64,000 nucleotides of DNA from Dechloromonas sp. A34. Its GTDB lineage: Bacteria > Pseudomonadota > Gammaproteobacteria > Burkholderiales > Rhodocyclaceae. The stretch covers positions 3,782,001 through 3,846,000 of the forward strand of contig NZ_CP102486.1 of NCBI RefSeq assembly GCF_026261605.1, written 5' to 3'. A program made the position numbers and the translations under genes. This document shows, one piece after another, positions 44,563-53,241 of this stretch. Under the pieces are notes generated by a model. The model did not search any database. It was not told the DNA's origin and worked only from the letters and a program-made list of their open reading frames with translations. Numbering within the stretch: position 1 is the first letter of the stretch; each line of letters starts with the position of its first letter.

Positions 44563-45666
44563 TCATTCGTGGTAACTCATAGCCCTGTAACCATGATGCT
44601 TGATCAATTCGTCCCGCTCGGCTGACTTCAAGTCTTCGCGCACCATCTCGGCAACGAGTTCTTCGAAGCTGGTTTCAGGCGTCCAACCCAGTTTAGCCTT
44701 AGCCTTAGTGGCATCACCAAGGAGGGTTTCGACTTCGGTCGGACGGAAGTAGCGCGGGTCGACGGCGACGATTTGCTTGTCGCCTTCAGTGCTTTTCCAG
44801 TAGCCCTTTTCAACAACTCCTTGGCCTGTCCAGCGGAGTTCCATGTCCAGTTCCTTGGCTGCCACGTTGACAAAGTCACGCACGCTATATTGCACACCGG
44901 TGGCGATGACAAAGTCTTCGGGCTGCTCTTGTTGCAACATCAGCCACTGCATTTCGACGTAGTCTCTGGCATGTCCCCAATCGCGCTTGGCGTCAAGATT
45001 GCCAAGATACAGGCAGTCTTGCAGGCCAAGCTTGATGCGGGCGAGGGCGCGGGTGATCTTGCGGGTGACGAAGGTTTCGCCACGTATCGGGCTTTCGTGG
45101 TTGAACAGGATGCCGTTGCAGGCATAGATTCCGTAAGCCTCGCGGTAGTTCACGGTGATCCAGTAGGCATAGAGCTTAGCCACGGCGTAAGGGCTGCGCG
45201 GGTAGAAGGGGGTGGTTTCCTTCTGGGGCGTTTCCTGCACCAGGCCGTAGAGCTCGCTGGTACTGGCCTGGTAGAAACGGGTTTTTTTCTCCAGACCCAG
45301 GATGCGAATGGCCTCGAGGATACGCAGGGCACCGAGGGCGTCGGAGTTTGCGGTGTATTCCGGTTCTTCAAAACTCACCGCCACGTGGCTTTGCGCGGCG
45401 AGATTGTAAATTTCATCAGGCTGGGTCTGCTGGATGATGCGGATGAGGCTGGAACTGTCGGTCAGGTCGCCGTGGTGCAGGAAGAAGCGCACGCCCTGTT
45501 CATGCCGGTCGCGGTAGAGGTGATCGATGCGGTCGGTGTTGAAAAGGCTGGTGCGGCGCTTGATGCCGTGGACGATGTAGCCTTTGTTGAGCAGGAATTC
45601 GGCGAGGTAGGCGCCGTCCTGACCGGTGATGCCGGTGATGAGGGCGACTTTGGGTTGCTTGGACAT
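44563..45666 (-). CDS. gmd: GDP-mannose 4,6-dehydratase
   Basis: Gmd converts GDP-mannose to GDP-4-keto-6-deoxymannose, the first step to GDP-L-fucose. The 367-residue SDR protein has [15 protein letters not shown] at the NADP site, [16 protein letters not shown] and the catalytic Y-x3-K in [12 protein letters not shown], all diagnostic for Gmd. It lies 11 bases after fcl. Two fucosyltransferase genes lie downstream in the locus. Confidence 0.97.
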   Translation of the reverse strand: MSKQPKVALITGITGQDGAYLAEFLLNKGYIVHGIKRRTSLFNTDRIDHLYRDRHEQGVRFFLHHGDLTDSSSLIRIIQQTQPDEIYNLAAQSHVAVSFEEPEYTANSDALGALRILEAIRILGLEKKTRFYQASTSELYGLVQETPQKETTPFYPRSPYAVAKLYAYWITVNYREAYGIYACNGILFNHESPIRGETFVTRKITRALARIKLGLQDCLYLGNLDAKRDWGHARDYVEMQWLMLQQEQPEDFVIATGVQYSVRDFVNVAAKELDMELRWTGQGVVEKGYWKSTEGDKQIVAVDPRYFRPTEVETLLGDATKAKAKLGWTPETSFEELVAEMVREDLKSAERDELIKHHGYRAMSYHE

Positions 45667-45677
45667 TCTTAATCCCT

Positions 45678-46649
45678 TTATGGCTGGCTGATGTTTTGCA
45701 GGAAGTCTTTATAGGCCAGCTTGAGGCCCTCCTCCAGGGCCACTTGAGGTTGCCAGCCGAATGCGTTGAGGCGGGCACTGTCCATAAGCTTGCGTGGCGT
45801 ACCGTCGGGCTTGGTGGGGTCAAAAGTGATGGCCCCCTGGTAACCAATGACCCCGGCAATGGTTTCGGCCAGTTCCTTGATGGTGATGTCGTGATCGCTG
45901 CCCACGTTGATATGACTGAGCATGGGCCGGGTGTGCTGGTCGTAAACGGCCTGGCTCAAGTTCATGACCTGTACGCAGGCGGCGGCCATGTCATCGACGT
46001 AAAGAAATTCGCGTCTGGGCGCGCCGGTGCCCCAGATAACAACGCTCGGTGCCTTGCTGGCCTTGGCTTCGTGGAAGCGGCGAATCAGTGCCGGAATGAC
46101 ATGGGAGTTTTCAGGGTGGTAGTTGTCACCAGGGCCGTAGAGGTTGGTGGGCATGAGGCTTCGGTAGTCCACTCCATGGCTAGCACCGTACTGGCGGTTG
46201 TAACTTTCGCACAGCTTAATGCCGGCGATCTTAGCAATGGCGTAGGGTTCGTTGGTCCCCTCCAACGTACCGGTGAGCAGGGCGTCTTCGCGCATGGGCT
46301 GCGGGGCCAGTTTGGGGTAGATGCAACTGGAGCCCAGAAACAGTAGTTGCGTGACGCCATGGCGAAAGGCGGCGTCGATGACGTTGGCCTCGATCATCAG
46401 GTTCTGGTAGATGAACTCGGCCGGGTAGGTGTTGTTGGCGTGGATGCCCCCGACTTTGGCTGCTGCCAAGTAAACCTGATCTGGCTTTTCTGAAGCAAAA
46501 AACGCATTGACTGCTGACTGATTCGTCAGATCGAGTTCAGCATGCGTGCGTGCAATGATGGTGGCTTTCCTCTGCTTCTGAACGGCGCGAACGATGGCCG
46601 AACCGACCATGCCACGATGGCCGGCAACGTAGATTTTGCTAACGGTCAT
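45678..46649 (-). CDS. fcl: GDP-L-fucose synthase
   Basis: Fcl (WcaG) epimerises and reduces GDP-4-keto-6-deoxymannose to GDP-L-fucose. From the ATG at 46649 the protein has 323 residues, the family size; the frame upstream belongs to a non-coding spacer. It has the NADP motif [28 protein letters not shown] and the active-site [11 protein letters not shown] with Y-x3-K. The start codon lies in ATGACCGTTAG, overlapping the stop of an apparent manC stub. gmd follows after 11 bases. Confidence 0.96.
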   Translation of the reverse strand: MTVSKIYVAGHRGMVGSAIVRAVQKQRKATIIARTHAELDLTNQSAVNAFFASEKPDQVYLAAAKVGGIHANNTYPAEFIYQNLMIEANVIDAAFRHGVTQLLFLGSSCIYPKLAPQPMREDALLTGTLEGTNEPYAIAKIAGIKLCESYNRQYGASHGVDYRSLMPTNLYGPGDNYHPENSHVIPALIRRFHEAKASKAPSVVIWGTGAPRREFLYVDDMAAACVQVMNLSQAVYDQHTRPMLSHINVGSDHDITIKELAETIAGVIGYQGAITFDPTKPDGTPRKLMDSARLNAFGWQPQVALEEGLKLAYKDFLQNISQP

Positions 46650-46707
46650 AGTGATCCTCGAAACGAACGATGCCATCCTTGACCAGCGCTGGCGAATCAC
46701 TGAGGTT
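46639..46707 (-). pseudogene. Possible C-terminal remnant of manC (mannose-1-phosphate guanylyltransferase)
   Basis: In the 87-base gap between rmlC and fcl the minus strand encodes, in one frame, a short peptide ending [13 protein letters not shown] and then TAG, which overlaps the fcl start region. ManC/AlgA-type proteins end with a similar EDDIVRFEDxYGR element. No start codon, ribosome binding site or other part of the enzyme is present. ManC would make GDP-mannose for Gmd, so its former presence here makes sense. The similarity is short and from memory, so the call is tentative. Confidence 0.35.
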
Positions 46708-46736
46708 CTTAGAGCAGGAGCAAATCACGCTTAACC

Positions 46737-47288
46737 TCAGGCCGAAAAAACTGTAGCTGCTAAAAATGTATCTCCTACAAGATCCTTTCCGGAAAGCACT
46801 GGATCTCTGGGCAGCGGCCATTGAATCGCCAGATCTGCATCATCCCAACGAATACACCGCTCATACTCCGGCGAGTAATAGTCCGTCACCTTGTATAAAA
46901 ACTCAGCGGTCTCGCTTAGCGTCAGAAATCCATGTGCGAACCCCGGCGGAATCCATACCTGCTTCTTGTTCTTGGCCGAAAGCACCTCACCGACCCAGCA
47001 CCCGAAAGTTGCCGATTCCTTACGGATATCGACCGCCACATCGAACACCTCGCCCTGGACCACACGCACGAGCTTACCCTGGGCCTTTGGAGGAAGCTGA
47101 TAGTGCAGCCCGCGTAAGACATTTCTTGCGCTTTTCGAGTGATTGTCCTGCACAAAGATTATCCTGCTGCCGACAGCTTCATCGAAGGCCTGCTGGTTGA
47201 AACTCTCAAAGAAGAACCCTCGCTCGTCGCCAAAAACCTGCGGCTCGATGATTAGTATGTCGGGAATGGCCGCTGACACAATTTTCAT
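46737..47288 (-). CDS. rmlC: dTDP-4-dehydrorhamnose 3,5-epimerase
   Basis: RmlC (RfbC) epimerises dTDP-4-keto-6-deoxyglucose at C3 and C5. The 183-residue cupin protein has DERGFFFESFNQQAFDEA, the catalytic histidine in VLRGLHYQLPPKAQGK, and the substrate-binding PPGFAHGFLTLSE. Length is standard. It shares one base with the rmlA stop (TGATG). No rmlD follows. Confidence 0.96.
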   Translation of the reverse strand: MKIVSAAIPDILIIEPQVFGDERGFFFESFNQQAFDEAVGSRIIFVQDNHSKSARNVLRGLHYQLPPKAQGKLVRVVQGEVFDVAVDIRKESATFGCWVGEVLSAKNKKQVWIPPGFAHGFLTLSETAEFLYKVTDYYSPEYERCIRWDDADLAIQWPLPRDPVLSGKDLVGDTFLAATVFSA

Positions 47289-48172
47289 CAGAACCCCCGA
47301 TCCTTGAGCACGCTGACTAGATACTGACCATAGGGATTCTTCAGCATTGGTTGGGCAAGGCGCTCAAGCTGAGCGGCATCTACCCACCCCTTTCGGTAGG
47401 CGATTTCCTCTGGGCAAGCGATCTTTAGACCTTGGCGCTTTTCGATGGTGGCGATGAACTGACTGGCGTCGAGGAGACTTTCGTGCGTGCCGGTATCGAG
47501 CCAGGCATGACCACGACCCATCACCTGAACGTTCAGCTGCTGACGTTCCAGGTAAATGCGGTTCACATCGGTGATTTCCAGTTCCCCGCGCGGCGACGGC
47601 TTCAGGTCGCGGGCAATGTCGAGCACCTGGTTATCGTAGAAATAGAGGCCGGTGACGGCGTAGTTTGATTTCGGGGTCTGCGGCTTTTCTACAAGGCTGA
47701 CCGCCTGGCCGGACACATCGAACTCAACAACGCCGTAACGCTCAGGATCTTGAACATGGTACGCGAAAACGGTGGCACCAGTCTTGTGCTGCCCGGCGAC
47801 CGCCAGATCGTGGGCGAGTTCATTTCCGTAGAAGATGTTGTCGCCAAGCACCAGTGTGCTGTCACCATGGCCAATGAATTGGCGGCCGATGATTAAGGCC
47901 TGGGCCAGGCCATCCGGGCTGGGCTGCACGGCATATTGCAGGTTCAGCCCCCACTGGCTGCCGTCGCCGAGCAACTGCTCAAAGCGCGGCGTGTCCTGCG
48001 GCGTCGAAATTATCAGGATGTCACGAATCCCAGCTAGCATCAGCGTGGTCAGCGGATAGTAGATCATCGGCTTGTCGTGAATCGGTAGCAACTGCTTCGA
48101 GACCGCTAGGGTTACCGGGTACAAGCGGGTGCCGGAACCGCCGGCAAGGATAATGCCTTTGCGAGTGGTCAT
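47288..48172 (-). CDS. rmlA: Glucose-1-phosphate thymidylyltransferase
   Basis: RmlA (RfbA) makes dTDP-glucose from dTTP and glucose-1-phosphate. The 294-residue protein starts with the nucleotidyltransferase signature [20 protein letters not shown] and has the sugar-binding [15 protein letters not shown] and [19 protein letters not shown]. It overlaps rmlB by 4 bases and rmlC by 1 base. The enzyme is the usual feedback-controlled entry to dTDP-deoxyhexoses. Confidence 0.97.
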   Translation of the reverse strand: MTTRKGIILAGGSGTRLYPVTLAVSKQLLPIHDKPMIYYPLTTLMLAGIRDILIISTPQDTPRFEQLLGDGSQWGLNLQYAVQPSPDGLAQALIIGRQFIGHGDSTLVLGDNIFYGNELAHDLAVAGQHKTGATVFAYHVQDPERYGVVEFDVSGQAVSLVEKPQTPKSNYAVTGLYFYDNQVLDIARDLKPSPRGELEITDVNRIYLERQQLNVQVMGRGHAWLDTGTHESLLDASQFIATIEKRQGLKIACPEEIAYRKGWVDAAQLERLAQPMLKNPYGQYLVSVLKDRGF

Positions 48173-49233
48173 ATATGCACTCCATAGTGTTTGCCGACCC
48201 AGTTATGGTAGACACCGCTCGTGACATTGGCCACCCAGCTCTGGTTGTCGAGATACCACTGCACCGTCTTGCGGATACCGGTCTCAAAGGTTTCTGCCGG
48301 CTTCCAGCCTAGTTCGCGCTCGATCTTGGAAGCGTCGATGGCGTAGCGGCGGTCGTGGCCCGGGCGATCCGTCACGTAGGTGATCTGGTCGCTATACGCT
48401 TTGCCATCGGCACGCGGGCGGAGTTCATCCAGGATAGCGCACAGTGTGTGCACGACGTCGAGGTTGGGCTTTTCGCTCCAGCCACCAATGTTGTAGGTTT
48501 CGCCGAGCCGGCCGGCTACCAGCACCCGACGGATCGCCGCACAGTGATCCTTGACATACAACCAGTCACGAATCTGCTGACCGTCGCCATAGATGGGCAG
48601 CGCCTTGCCGGCCAGCGCGTTGTGGATGACCAGCGGAATCAGCTTTTCCGGGAAGTGGTAGGGGCCGTAGTTGTTGGAGCAATTGGTGGTCAATACCGGC
48701 AGGCCATAGGTGTGGTGGTAGGCGCGGACCAGATGGTCACTCGCCGCCTTGCTGGCGGAATAGGGGCTGTTCGGTTCGTAGCGATGGTTTTCGGTGAAGG
48801 CGGGGTCGCCTTGCTCCAGGGAGCCGTACACTTCATCGGTAGAGACATGCAAGAACCGGAATCCCGTCCTCGCCTCGCCCTCCAGCGCGTTCCAGTAGGC
48901 TCGAACGGCTTCGAGCAAGCGGAAGGTGCCGACGATGTTGGTCTGGATGAAATCTTCCGGGCCATGAATACTGCGGTCGACATGCGATTCGGCCGCGAAA
49001 TTGATCACCGCGCGCGGTCGGTGCTTGGCGAGAAGCCGGGCAACCAAGTCAAAATTGCCAATGCTGCCCTTGACGAACAGATGGCGCGCATCACCATCAA
49101 GCGCCACCAGGTTTTCCAGGTTGCCGGCGTAGGTCAGGGCATCGAGGTTGACGACGGGTTCGTCCGACTGGCCCAGCCAGTCGAGCACAAAGTTGCTACC
49201 GATAAAACCAGCGGCTCCAGTGACGAGAATCAT
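48169..49233 (-). CDS. rmlB: dTDP-glucose 4,6-dehydratase
   Basis: RmlB (RfbB) forms dTDP-4-keto-6-deoxyglucose. The 354-residue SDR enzyme has [16 protein letters not shown] for NAD binding, [11 protein letters not shown] with the catalytic Thr-Asp-Glu, and [17 protein letters not shown] with Y-x3-K. It is the first gene of the glycan locus, about 30 bases downstream of a promoter-like sequence. Its product can go to dTDP-rhamnose or to other 6-deoxy sugars. Confidence 0.97.
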   Translation of the reverse strand: MILVTGAAGFIGSNFVLDWLGQSDEPVVNLDALTYAGNLENLVALDGDARHLFVKGSIGNFDLVARLLAKHRPRAVINFAAESHVDRSIHGPEDFIQTNIVGTFRLLEAVRAYWNALEGEARTGFRFLHVSTDEVYGSLEQGDPAFTENHRYEPNSPYSASKAASDHLVRAYHHTYGLPVLTTNCSNNYGPYHFPEKLIPLVIHNALAGKALPIYGDGQQIRDWLYVKDHCAAIRRVLVAGRLGETYNIGGWSEKPNLDVVHTLCAILDELRPRADGKAYSDQITYVTDRPGHDRRYAIDASKIERELGWKPAETFETGIRKTVQWYLDNQSWVANVTSGVYHNWVGKHYGVHI

Positions 49234-49262
49234 CGCCCGCTACCCTTTTTCCGAAACCGTTA

Positions 49263-49292
49263 ATTATACCGCAGTGCAGCACGCCCTTTGAA
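49263..49292 (-). promoter_or_regulatory. Sigma-70-type promoter for the glycan locus
   Basis: On the minus strand TTCAAA (49292-49287) and a perfect TATAAT (49268-49263) are 18 bases apart and precede rmlB by 29 bases. The -35 matches the consensus at 4 of 6 positions. All genes down to 30419 face the same way, so this may drive a transcript of up to about 19 kb. Confidence 0.6.
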
Positions 49293-49334
49293 TCCGGACT
49301 CTGGACAAGACAGGAGCCGCTCGTATCGCGTCGC

Positions 49335-50174
49335 TCATTCCTCACGCACCCGCAAAAAGCTGGCGAAACGCGGCAGGCCGTTGCGTGTCAGGTCACGATA
49401 GCGATAGGTGACTAGGGCACCGATCGGCGGCGGGTCGCGACGTATCCGGTCGGTGAATCCGGTTCCCAGCGAGAACTCTCTACCGTCATCCGTGCGCACC
49501 CGCAAGGCGCCCAATCGCCCTGCGTTCCGCCCCTTGCCCGGCTGATGGGCGATGACTACGGCCTCGGCATCTTCCCAAGGTTTCATCTTGAGCAGGGTAT
49601 CGCTGCGACCGGTTTCATAGAGCGCATCGGCGCGGTGCAGCATCAGGCCCTCGCCACCGGCCTTGACGACCTCCTGCATGCGTTTTTGCAGACTGCTGCG
49701 ATCGACGACGGGAGATTGCCCGATTGACTGCAACCACGGCACATTGGCCTGCCCGACCAACTCGCGGATGTGCTCGACACGCTGGGCAAACGTGCCCGGC
49801 GCGTCAGGTAGCTCGAAGATCATGTAGCGGACCTGCCGCCATTCGTTATCATCCGGCGCTTCGCGGCGAACGATACCGGAAAGGCGTTCAAAACTCCCCC
49901 GCCCTATCCACAACTCGCCGTCGAGCGGCTGCCTGGGCAGTCCATCCGTAAACCAGCTCGGTGCATGGATCGTCTTGCCGCTGCGAAAGCGCAGCACCTG
50001 TCCATCCCAGATGGCGCGCACGCCGTCGAGTTTTTCACTGACCAGGTACTGCGTGACGTTGACCTGGCTGCGATAGACCTCGGCCAACAGGATCGTGGGC
50101 GGAGCAGCCTCGACTCGGCAGACCAGAAGAGCCAGTGCGAGGCCCAGCCAGAGCACCCGCAGCAAGGCTCGCAT
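49335..50174 (-). CDS. ligE: Periplasmic ATP-dependent DNA ligase (Lig E type)
   Basis: The 279-residue protein is a minimal ATP-dependent ligase with a signal peptide ending after VEA (residue 23). The nucleotide-accepting lysine is Lys48 in motif I, SEKLDGVRA. Later motifs include PLDGELWIGRG, GEGLMLHRADALYETGRS and LLKMKPWEDAEAVVI, which match nucleotidyltransferase motifs III, IV and V; a short OB domain follows. Lig E enzymes lack extra DNA-binding domains and are thought to act outside the cytoplasm, possibly in natural competence. The start is next to the tyrA stop with no spacer, so it belongs to that operon. Confidence 0.92.
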   Translation of the reverse strand: MRALLRVLWLGLALALLVCRVEAAPPTILLAEVYRSQVNVTQYLVSEKLDGVRAIWDGQVLRFRSGKTIHAPSWFTDGLPRQPLDGELWIGRGSFERLSGIVRREAPDDNEWRQVRYMIFELPDAPGTFAQRVEHIRELVGQANVPWLQSIGQSPVVDRSSLQKRMQEVVKAGGEGLMLHRADALYETGRSDTLLKMKPWEDAEAVVIAHQPGKGRNAGRLGALRVRTDDGREFSLGTGFTDRIRRDPPPIGALVTYRYRDLTRNGLPRFASFLRVREE

Positions 50175-51044
50175 TTAGACCTCGCCGGCCCAGTTCCGGC
50201 GGGCCTGCCGGGCGATGCCGAAGACCTCTTCCAGTCGCTCGCCGTCGTTTTGCGCCAATGCCAGGCGAAGTTCGTCGAGTTGCGCCCGGTAGCTATCAAG
50301 TTCGCCGAGCAGGGCTTGGCGGTTGGCGAGACAGATGTCGCGCCACATTTCCGGATGGCTGGCGGCGATTCGCGTGAAATCGCGAAAACCCGAAGCCGCA
50401 AAGGTAAAGAACAGGTCGGCGTCATCACGCACAGCCAAGTCATGCACCAGCGCAAAGGACAACAGATGTGGCAGATGGCTGACGGCGGCAAAGACGCGGT
50501 CGTGCATTTCGGGCGTCAATTCATAGATGTCAGCGCCGCACAACGACCAGGCGCGCTTAATGCGGTCGAGCGAGTCGTCGTTGTTCTCCGGTAACGGCGT
50601 CACGACAACCTTCTTGCCCTGGTAGAGATCCCAGCGCGCCGCGCTCGGGCCACTGTTTTCCGCGCCGGCAATCGGGTGGGCCGGGACGAATTGGCCGATG
50701 CGCTCGCCAAATGCCGCACGAGCGGCAGCAACGACGTCGCCTTTGGTCGAACCGCCATCGGTGACGATGGTATTGGAACCAATATAGGGTTCGATCCGGG
50801 CGAAAATTTCCGGCATCTGGGCGACCGGTGTCGCGACCAGAACAATGTCTGCTTCCTCGATTTCATGCGTCGGATTGATGCCGGCGCGGTCGATCACCCC
50901 CAATTGCTGGGCGGCACGTAGCGTCGCCGGCGTCCGGCCAAAACCGACCACCTCCTCCACAGCCCCGGCCTCCTTGAGGGCCAGCGCGAAGGAGCCGCCG
51001 ATCAGGCCGGTACCGAAGACGACGACCTTGCCGAATTCAGGCAT
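50175..51044 (-). CDS. tyrA: Prephenate dehydrogenase
   Basis: TyrA oxidises prephenate to 4-hydroxyphenylpyruvate for tyrosine. The 289-residue protein has the NAD motif VVFGTGLIGGSFALALKEAG and VATPVAQMP. FVPAHPIAGAENSGPSAA follows, with the active-site His and the region that binds prephenate. No chorismate mutase or ACT domain is fused. It abuts hisC upstream and ligE downstream. The usual next gene, aroA, is displaced by the glycan locus. Confidence 0.95.
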   Translation of the reverse strand: MPEFGKVVVFGTGLIGGSFALALKEAGAVEEVVGFGRTPATLRAAQQLGVIDRAGINPTHEIEEADIVLVATPVAQMPEIFARIEPYIGSNTIVTDGGSTKGDVVAAARAAFGERIGQFVPAHPIAGAENSGPSAARWDLYQGKKVVVTPLPENNDDSLDRIKRAWSLCGADIYELTPEMHDRVFAAVSHLPHLLSFALVHDLAVRDDADLFFTFAASGFRDFTRIAASHPEMWRDICLANRQALLGELDSYRAQLDELRLALAQNDGERLEEVFGIARQARRNWAGEV

Positions 51045-52133
51045 TTACAGCGCCTTCTCCAGCGCCTCCAGGAAGCGCCGATTTTCCGCCTCCTTGCCGA
51101 TCGTCACCCGCAGCCACTCAGGCAGGCCGTAACCGCCGATCGGGCGGACAATAACCCCTTGCTGGAGCAACTTGTGATTGATCGCTGCCGCTTCGCCGGC
51201 CCTGAAGGTGACGAAATTGCCGTGCGAGGGAATGTGTTCCAGGCCGAGAAGCTTGAAACCGGCAACCAGCTGCTCCATGCCACGCCGGTTCAGTTCATAG
51301 CTCTCGGCGACGAACTGATGGTCGTCGAGCGCCGCAACGGCTGCCGCGATCGCCAGATTATTGACGTTGAACGGCTGGCGAACCCGGTTCATCAGGTCGG
51401 CGATTTCGGCCGAGGCCAGCGCATAGCCGACGCGCAAGCCGGCCAGGCCGAAAATCTTCGAGAAGGTGCGAGTCACAACCAGATTCGGGAACTCCTCGAT
51501 CCAGGTGGCAGTGTCGACGCGCTCGTCGAGTGCGATGTACTCGTTATAGGCCTCGTCGAGCACAACCACGACGTCCTTCGGCACGAGTTCTAGGAAGGCG
51601 CGTACCTCCGGGTATGGCAGGAAATTACCGGTCGGGTTGTTCGGGTTGGCGATCCAGATCAGGCGCGTATCGGGCCGGATGGCGGCACGCATGGCATTTA
51701 GATCGTGGCCGTAGTCCTTTGCTGGTGTCGCGATCAGTTCGGCGCCGGTCGACAGCGTGGCCAGCGGGTAAACCGCGAAGGCATGCTGGGCAAAGATCGC
51801 CGAGCGGCCCGGGGCGAGAAAGACACGGGCGGCCAGATCAAGCACATCGTTGGAACCATTGCCGAGCACAACCTGGTTCTGGCCAAGACCGGTACGCACG
51901 GCGACCGCCTTGATCAGATCGAACTGGTCGGGATAACGCTCGATGCCGCTGATCGCCGCCTCGACCGCCATCCTCGCCTTCGGGCTCATGCCCAGCGGGT
52001 TTTCGTTGGAGGCCAGCTTGACGATCTGATCGACCGGGATGCCCATTTCGCGTGCCAGTTCGGTGATCGGCTTGCCCGGCTGATAGGGCGAAATGGCACG
52101 GACATAAGACAGCGCTTGTTCAGCGAGGCTCAT
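51045..52133 (-). CDS. hisC: Histidinol-phosphate aminotransferase
   Basis: This PLP enzyme (362 residues from the ATG at 52133) has the cofactor lysine in TRTFSKIFGLAGLRVGY, WIANPNNPTG and LDEAYNEYI. The upstream TTG at 52157 would run into pheA, and GAGAG before the ATG supports the shorter form. Between pheA and tyrA such an enzyme may also serve as the aromatic aminotransferase for phenylalanine and tyrosine, so histidine synthesis need not be its only role. Confidence 0.94.
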   Translation of the reverse strand: MSLAEQALSYVRAISPYQPGKPITELAREMGIPVDQIVKLASNENPLGMSPKARMAVEAAISGIERYPDQFDLIKAVAVRTGLGQNQVVLGNGSNDVLDLAARVFLAPGRSAIFAQHAFAVYPLATLSTGAELIATPAKDYGHDLNAMRAAIRPDTRLIWIANPNNPTGNFLPYPEVRAFLELVPKDVVVVLDEAYNEYIALDERVDTATWIEEFPNLVVTRTFSKIFGLAGLRVGYALASAEIADLMNRVRQPFNVNNLAIAAAVAALDDHQFVAESYELNRRGMEQLVAGFKLLGLEHIPSHGNFVTFRAGEAAAINHKLLQQGVIVRPIGGYGLPEWLRVTIGKEAENRRFLEALEKAL

Positions 52134-52143
52134 CGGTAATCTC

Positions 52144-53235
52144 TCAATAAACGGCAACCGGGTAAGACCCGAGAATTTTCAGATAGGCGGCACGAGCGGC
52201 CAGTTCATCAATGGCCGTCTTGACCGCCGGGTCGTCATGATGACCATCGACATCGACGTAGAACACATACTCCCACAACGCGTTACGTGCGGGCCGCGAC
52301 TCAAGGCGGGACATCGAAACACCGGTGTGCGAGAAAGGCAGCAGCAACTCATGCAAGGCGCCGGTGCGATTCGGGGCCGACATGATCAAGGAAGTCTTGT
52401 CGCGCCCGGACGGCCCGGCATCGTGCTTGCCGAGCACCAGGAAACGGGTCGTGTTGTTCGGCTCGTCCTCGATGTTCTCGGCCAGCCGCGGCAGGCTGTA
52501 ACGCGCCGCTGCGGCTTCGCCGGCAATCGCCGCCGCCCCGGCCTCCGCCGAAGCCATCTGCGCCGCCTGGGCATTGCTGCCGACCGAAATGCGCTGGGCG
52601 TTGGGCAAGACGCGATTCAGCCACTCGTGGCACTGGGCCAGCGACTGAGCATGCGAATAGACCTTGGTGATCTTGCTCAGATCGGTTTCGTTGGAGAGCA
52701 GGTTCTGATGGATGCGCAGCACGACCTCACCGCAGATTTTCAGCTGCGTGCCGAGCAGCAGATCCATCGTTCGGCCGACCGCGCCCTCAGTCGAATTCTC
52801 GACCGGCACGACGGCATAGTGGGCATGACCGGATTCCACTTCGCGGAAGACGTCGTCGATCGACGACTGCGGCAGCAGCCGCGCCGCATGGCCGAAATGC
52901 TTGGTCGCAGCCGACTCCGAGAAAGTGCCAAGCGGCCCGAGGAAAGAGATCCCCAGCGGCTCTTCCAGCGACAGACAGGCCGACATCACCTCGCGGAAAA
53001 AGAAGGTAATGTTCTCGCCAGCCAGCGGACCAGGATTGACATCCTGCAGGCGGCGCAAGACCTGGGCCTCGCGTTCCGGGCGGTAGATATGCCCGGCTTC
53101 ACCGTGCTCGGCCTTGATTTCGCCGACTTTCTGGGCGCAACGTGCTCGCTGGTTGAGCAGGCGCAACAATTCGGCATCGATACCGTCGATTTCGGCTCGC
53201 ACGCCGGCCAAGGCCTTTTGCAGATCGTCGCTCAT
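52144..53235 (-). CDS. pheA: Bifunctional chorismate mutase/prephenate dehydratase (P-protein)
   Basis: The 363-residue protein has an AroQ-type chorismate mutase (about residues 8-90, with IDGIDAELLRLLNQRA). A prephenate dehydratase domain follows (about 95-275, with ISFLGPLGTFSESA, VVPVENSTEGAVGRT and TTRFLVLGK). The C-terminal ACT domain (about 285-360) contains GALHELLLPF and SRLESRPAR, the phenylalanine-binding ESRP motif. Feedback inhibition by phenylalanine is expected. It lies 6 bases after serC. Confidence 0.96.
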   Translation of the reverse strand: MSDDLQKALAGVRAEIDGIDAELLRLLNQRARCAQKVGEIKAEHGEAGHIYRPEREAQVLRRLQDVNPGPLAGENITFFFREVMSACLSLEEPLGISFLGPLGTFSESAATKHFGHAARLLPQSSIDDVFREVESGHAHYAVVPVENSTEGAVGRTMDLLLGTQLKICGEVVLRIHQNLLSNETDLSKITKVYSHAQSLAQCHEWLNRVLPNAQRISVGSNAQAAQMASAEAGAAAIAGEAAAARYSLPRLAENIEDEPNNTTRFLVLGKHDAGPSGRDKTSLIMSAPNRTGALHELLLPFSHTGVSMSRLESRPARNALWEYVFYVDVDGHHDDPAVKTAIDELAARAAYLKILGSYPVAVY

Positions 53236-53241
53236 CGGCGC

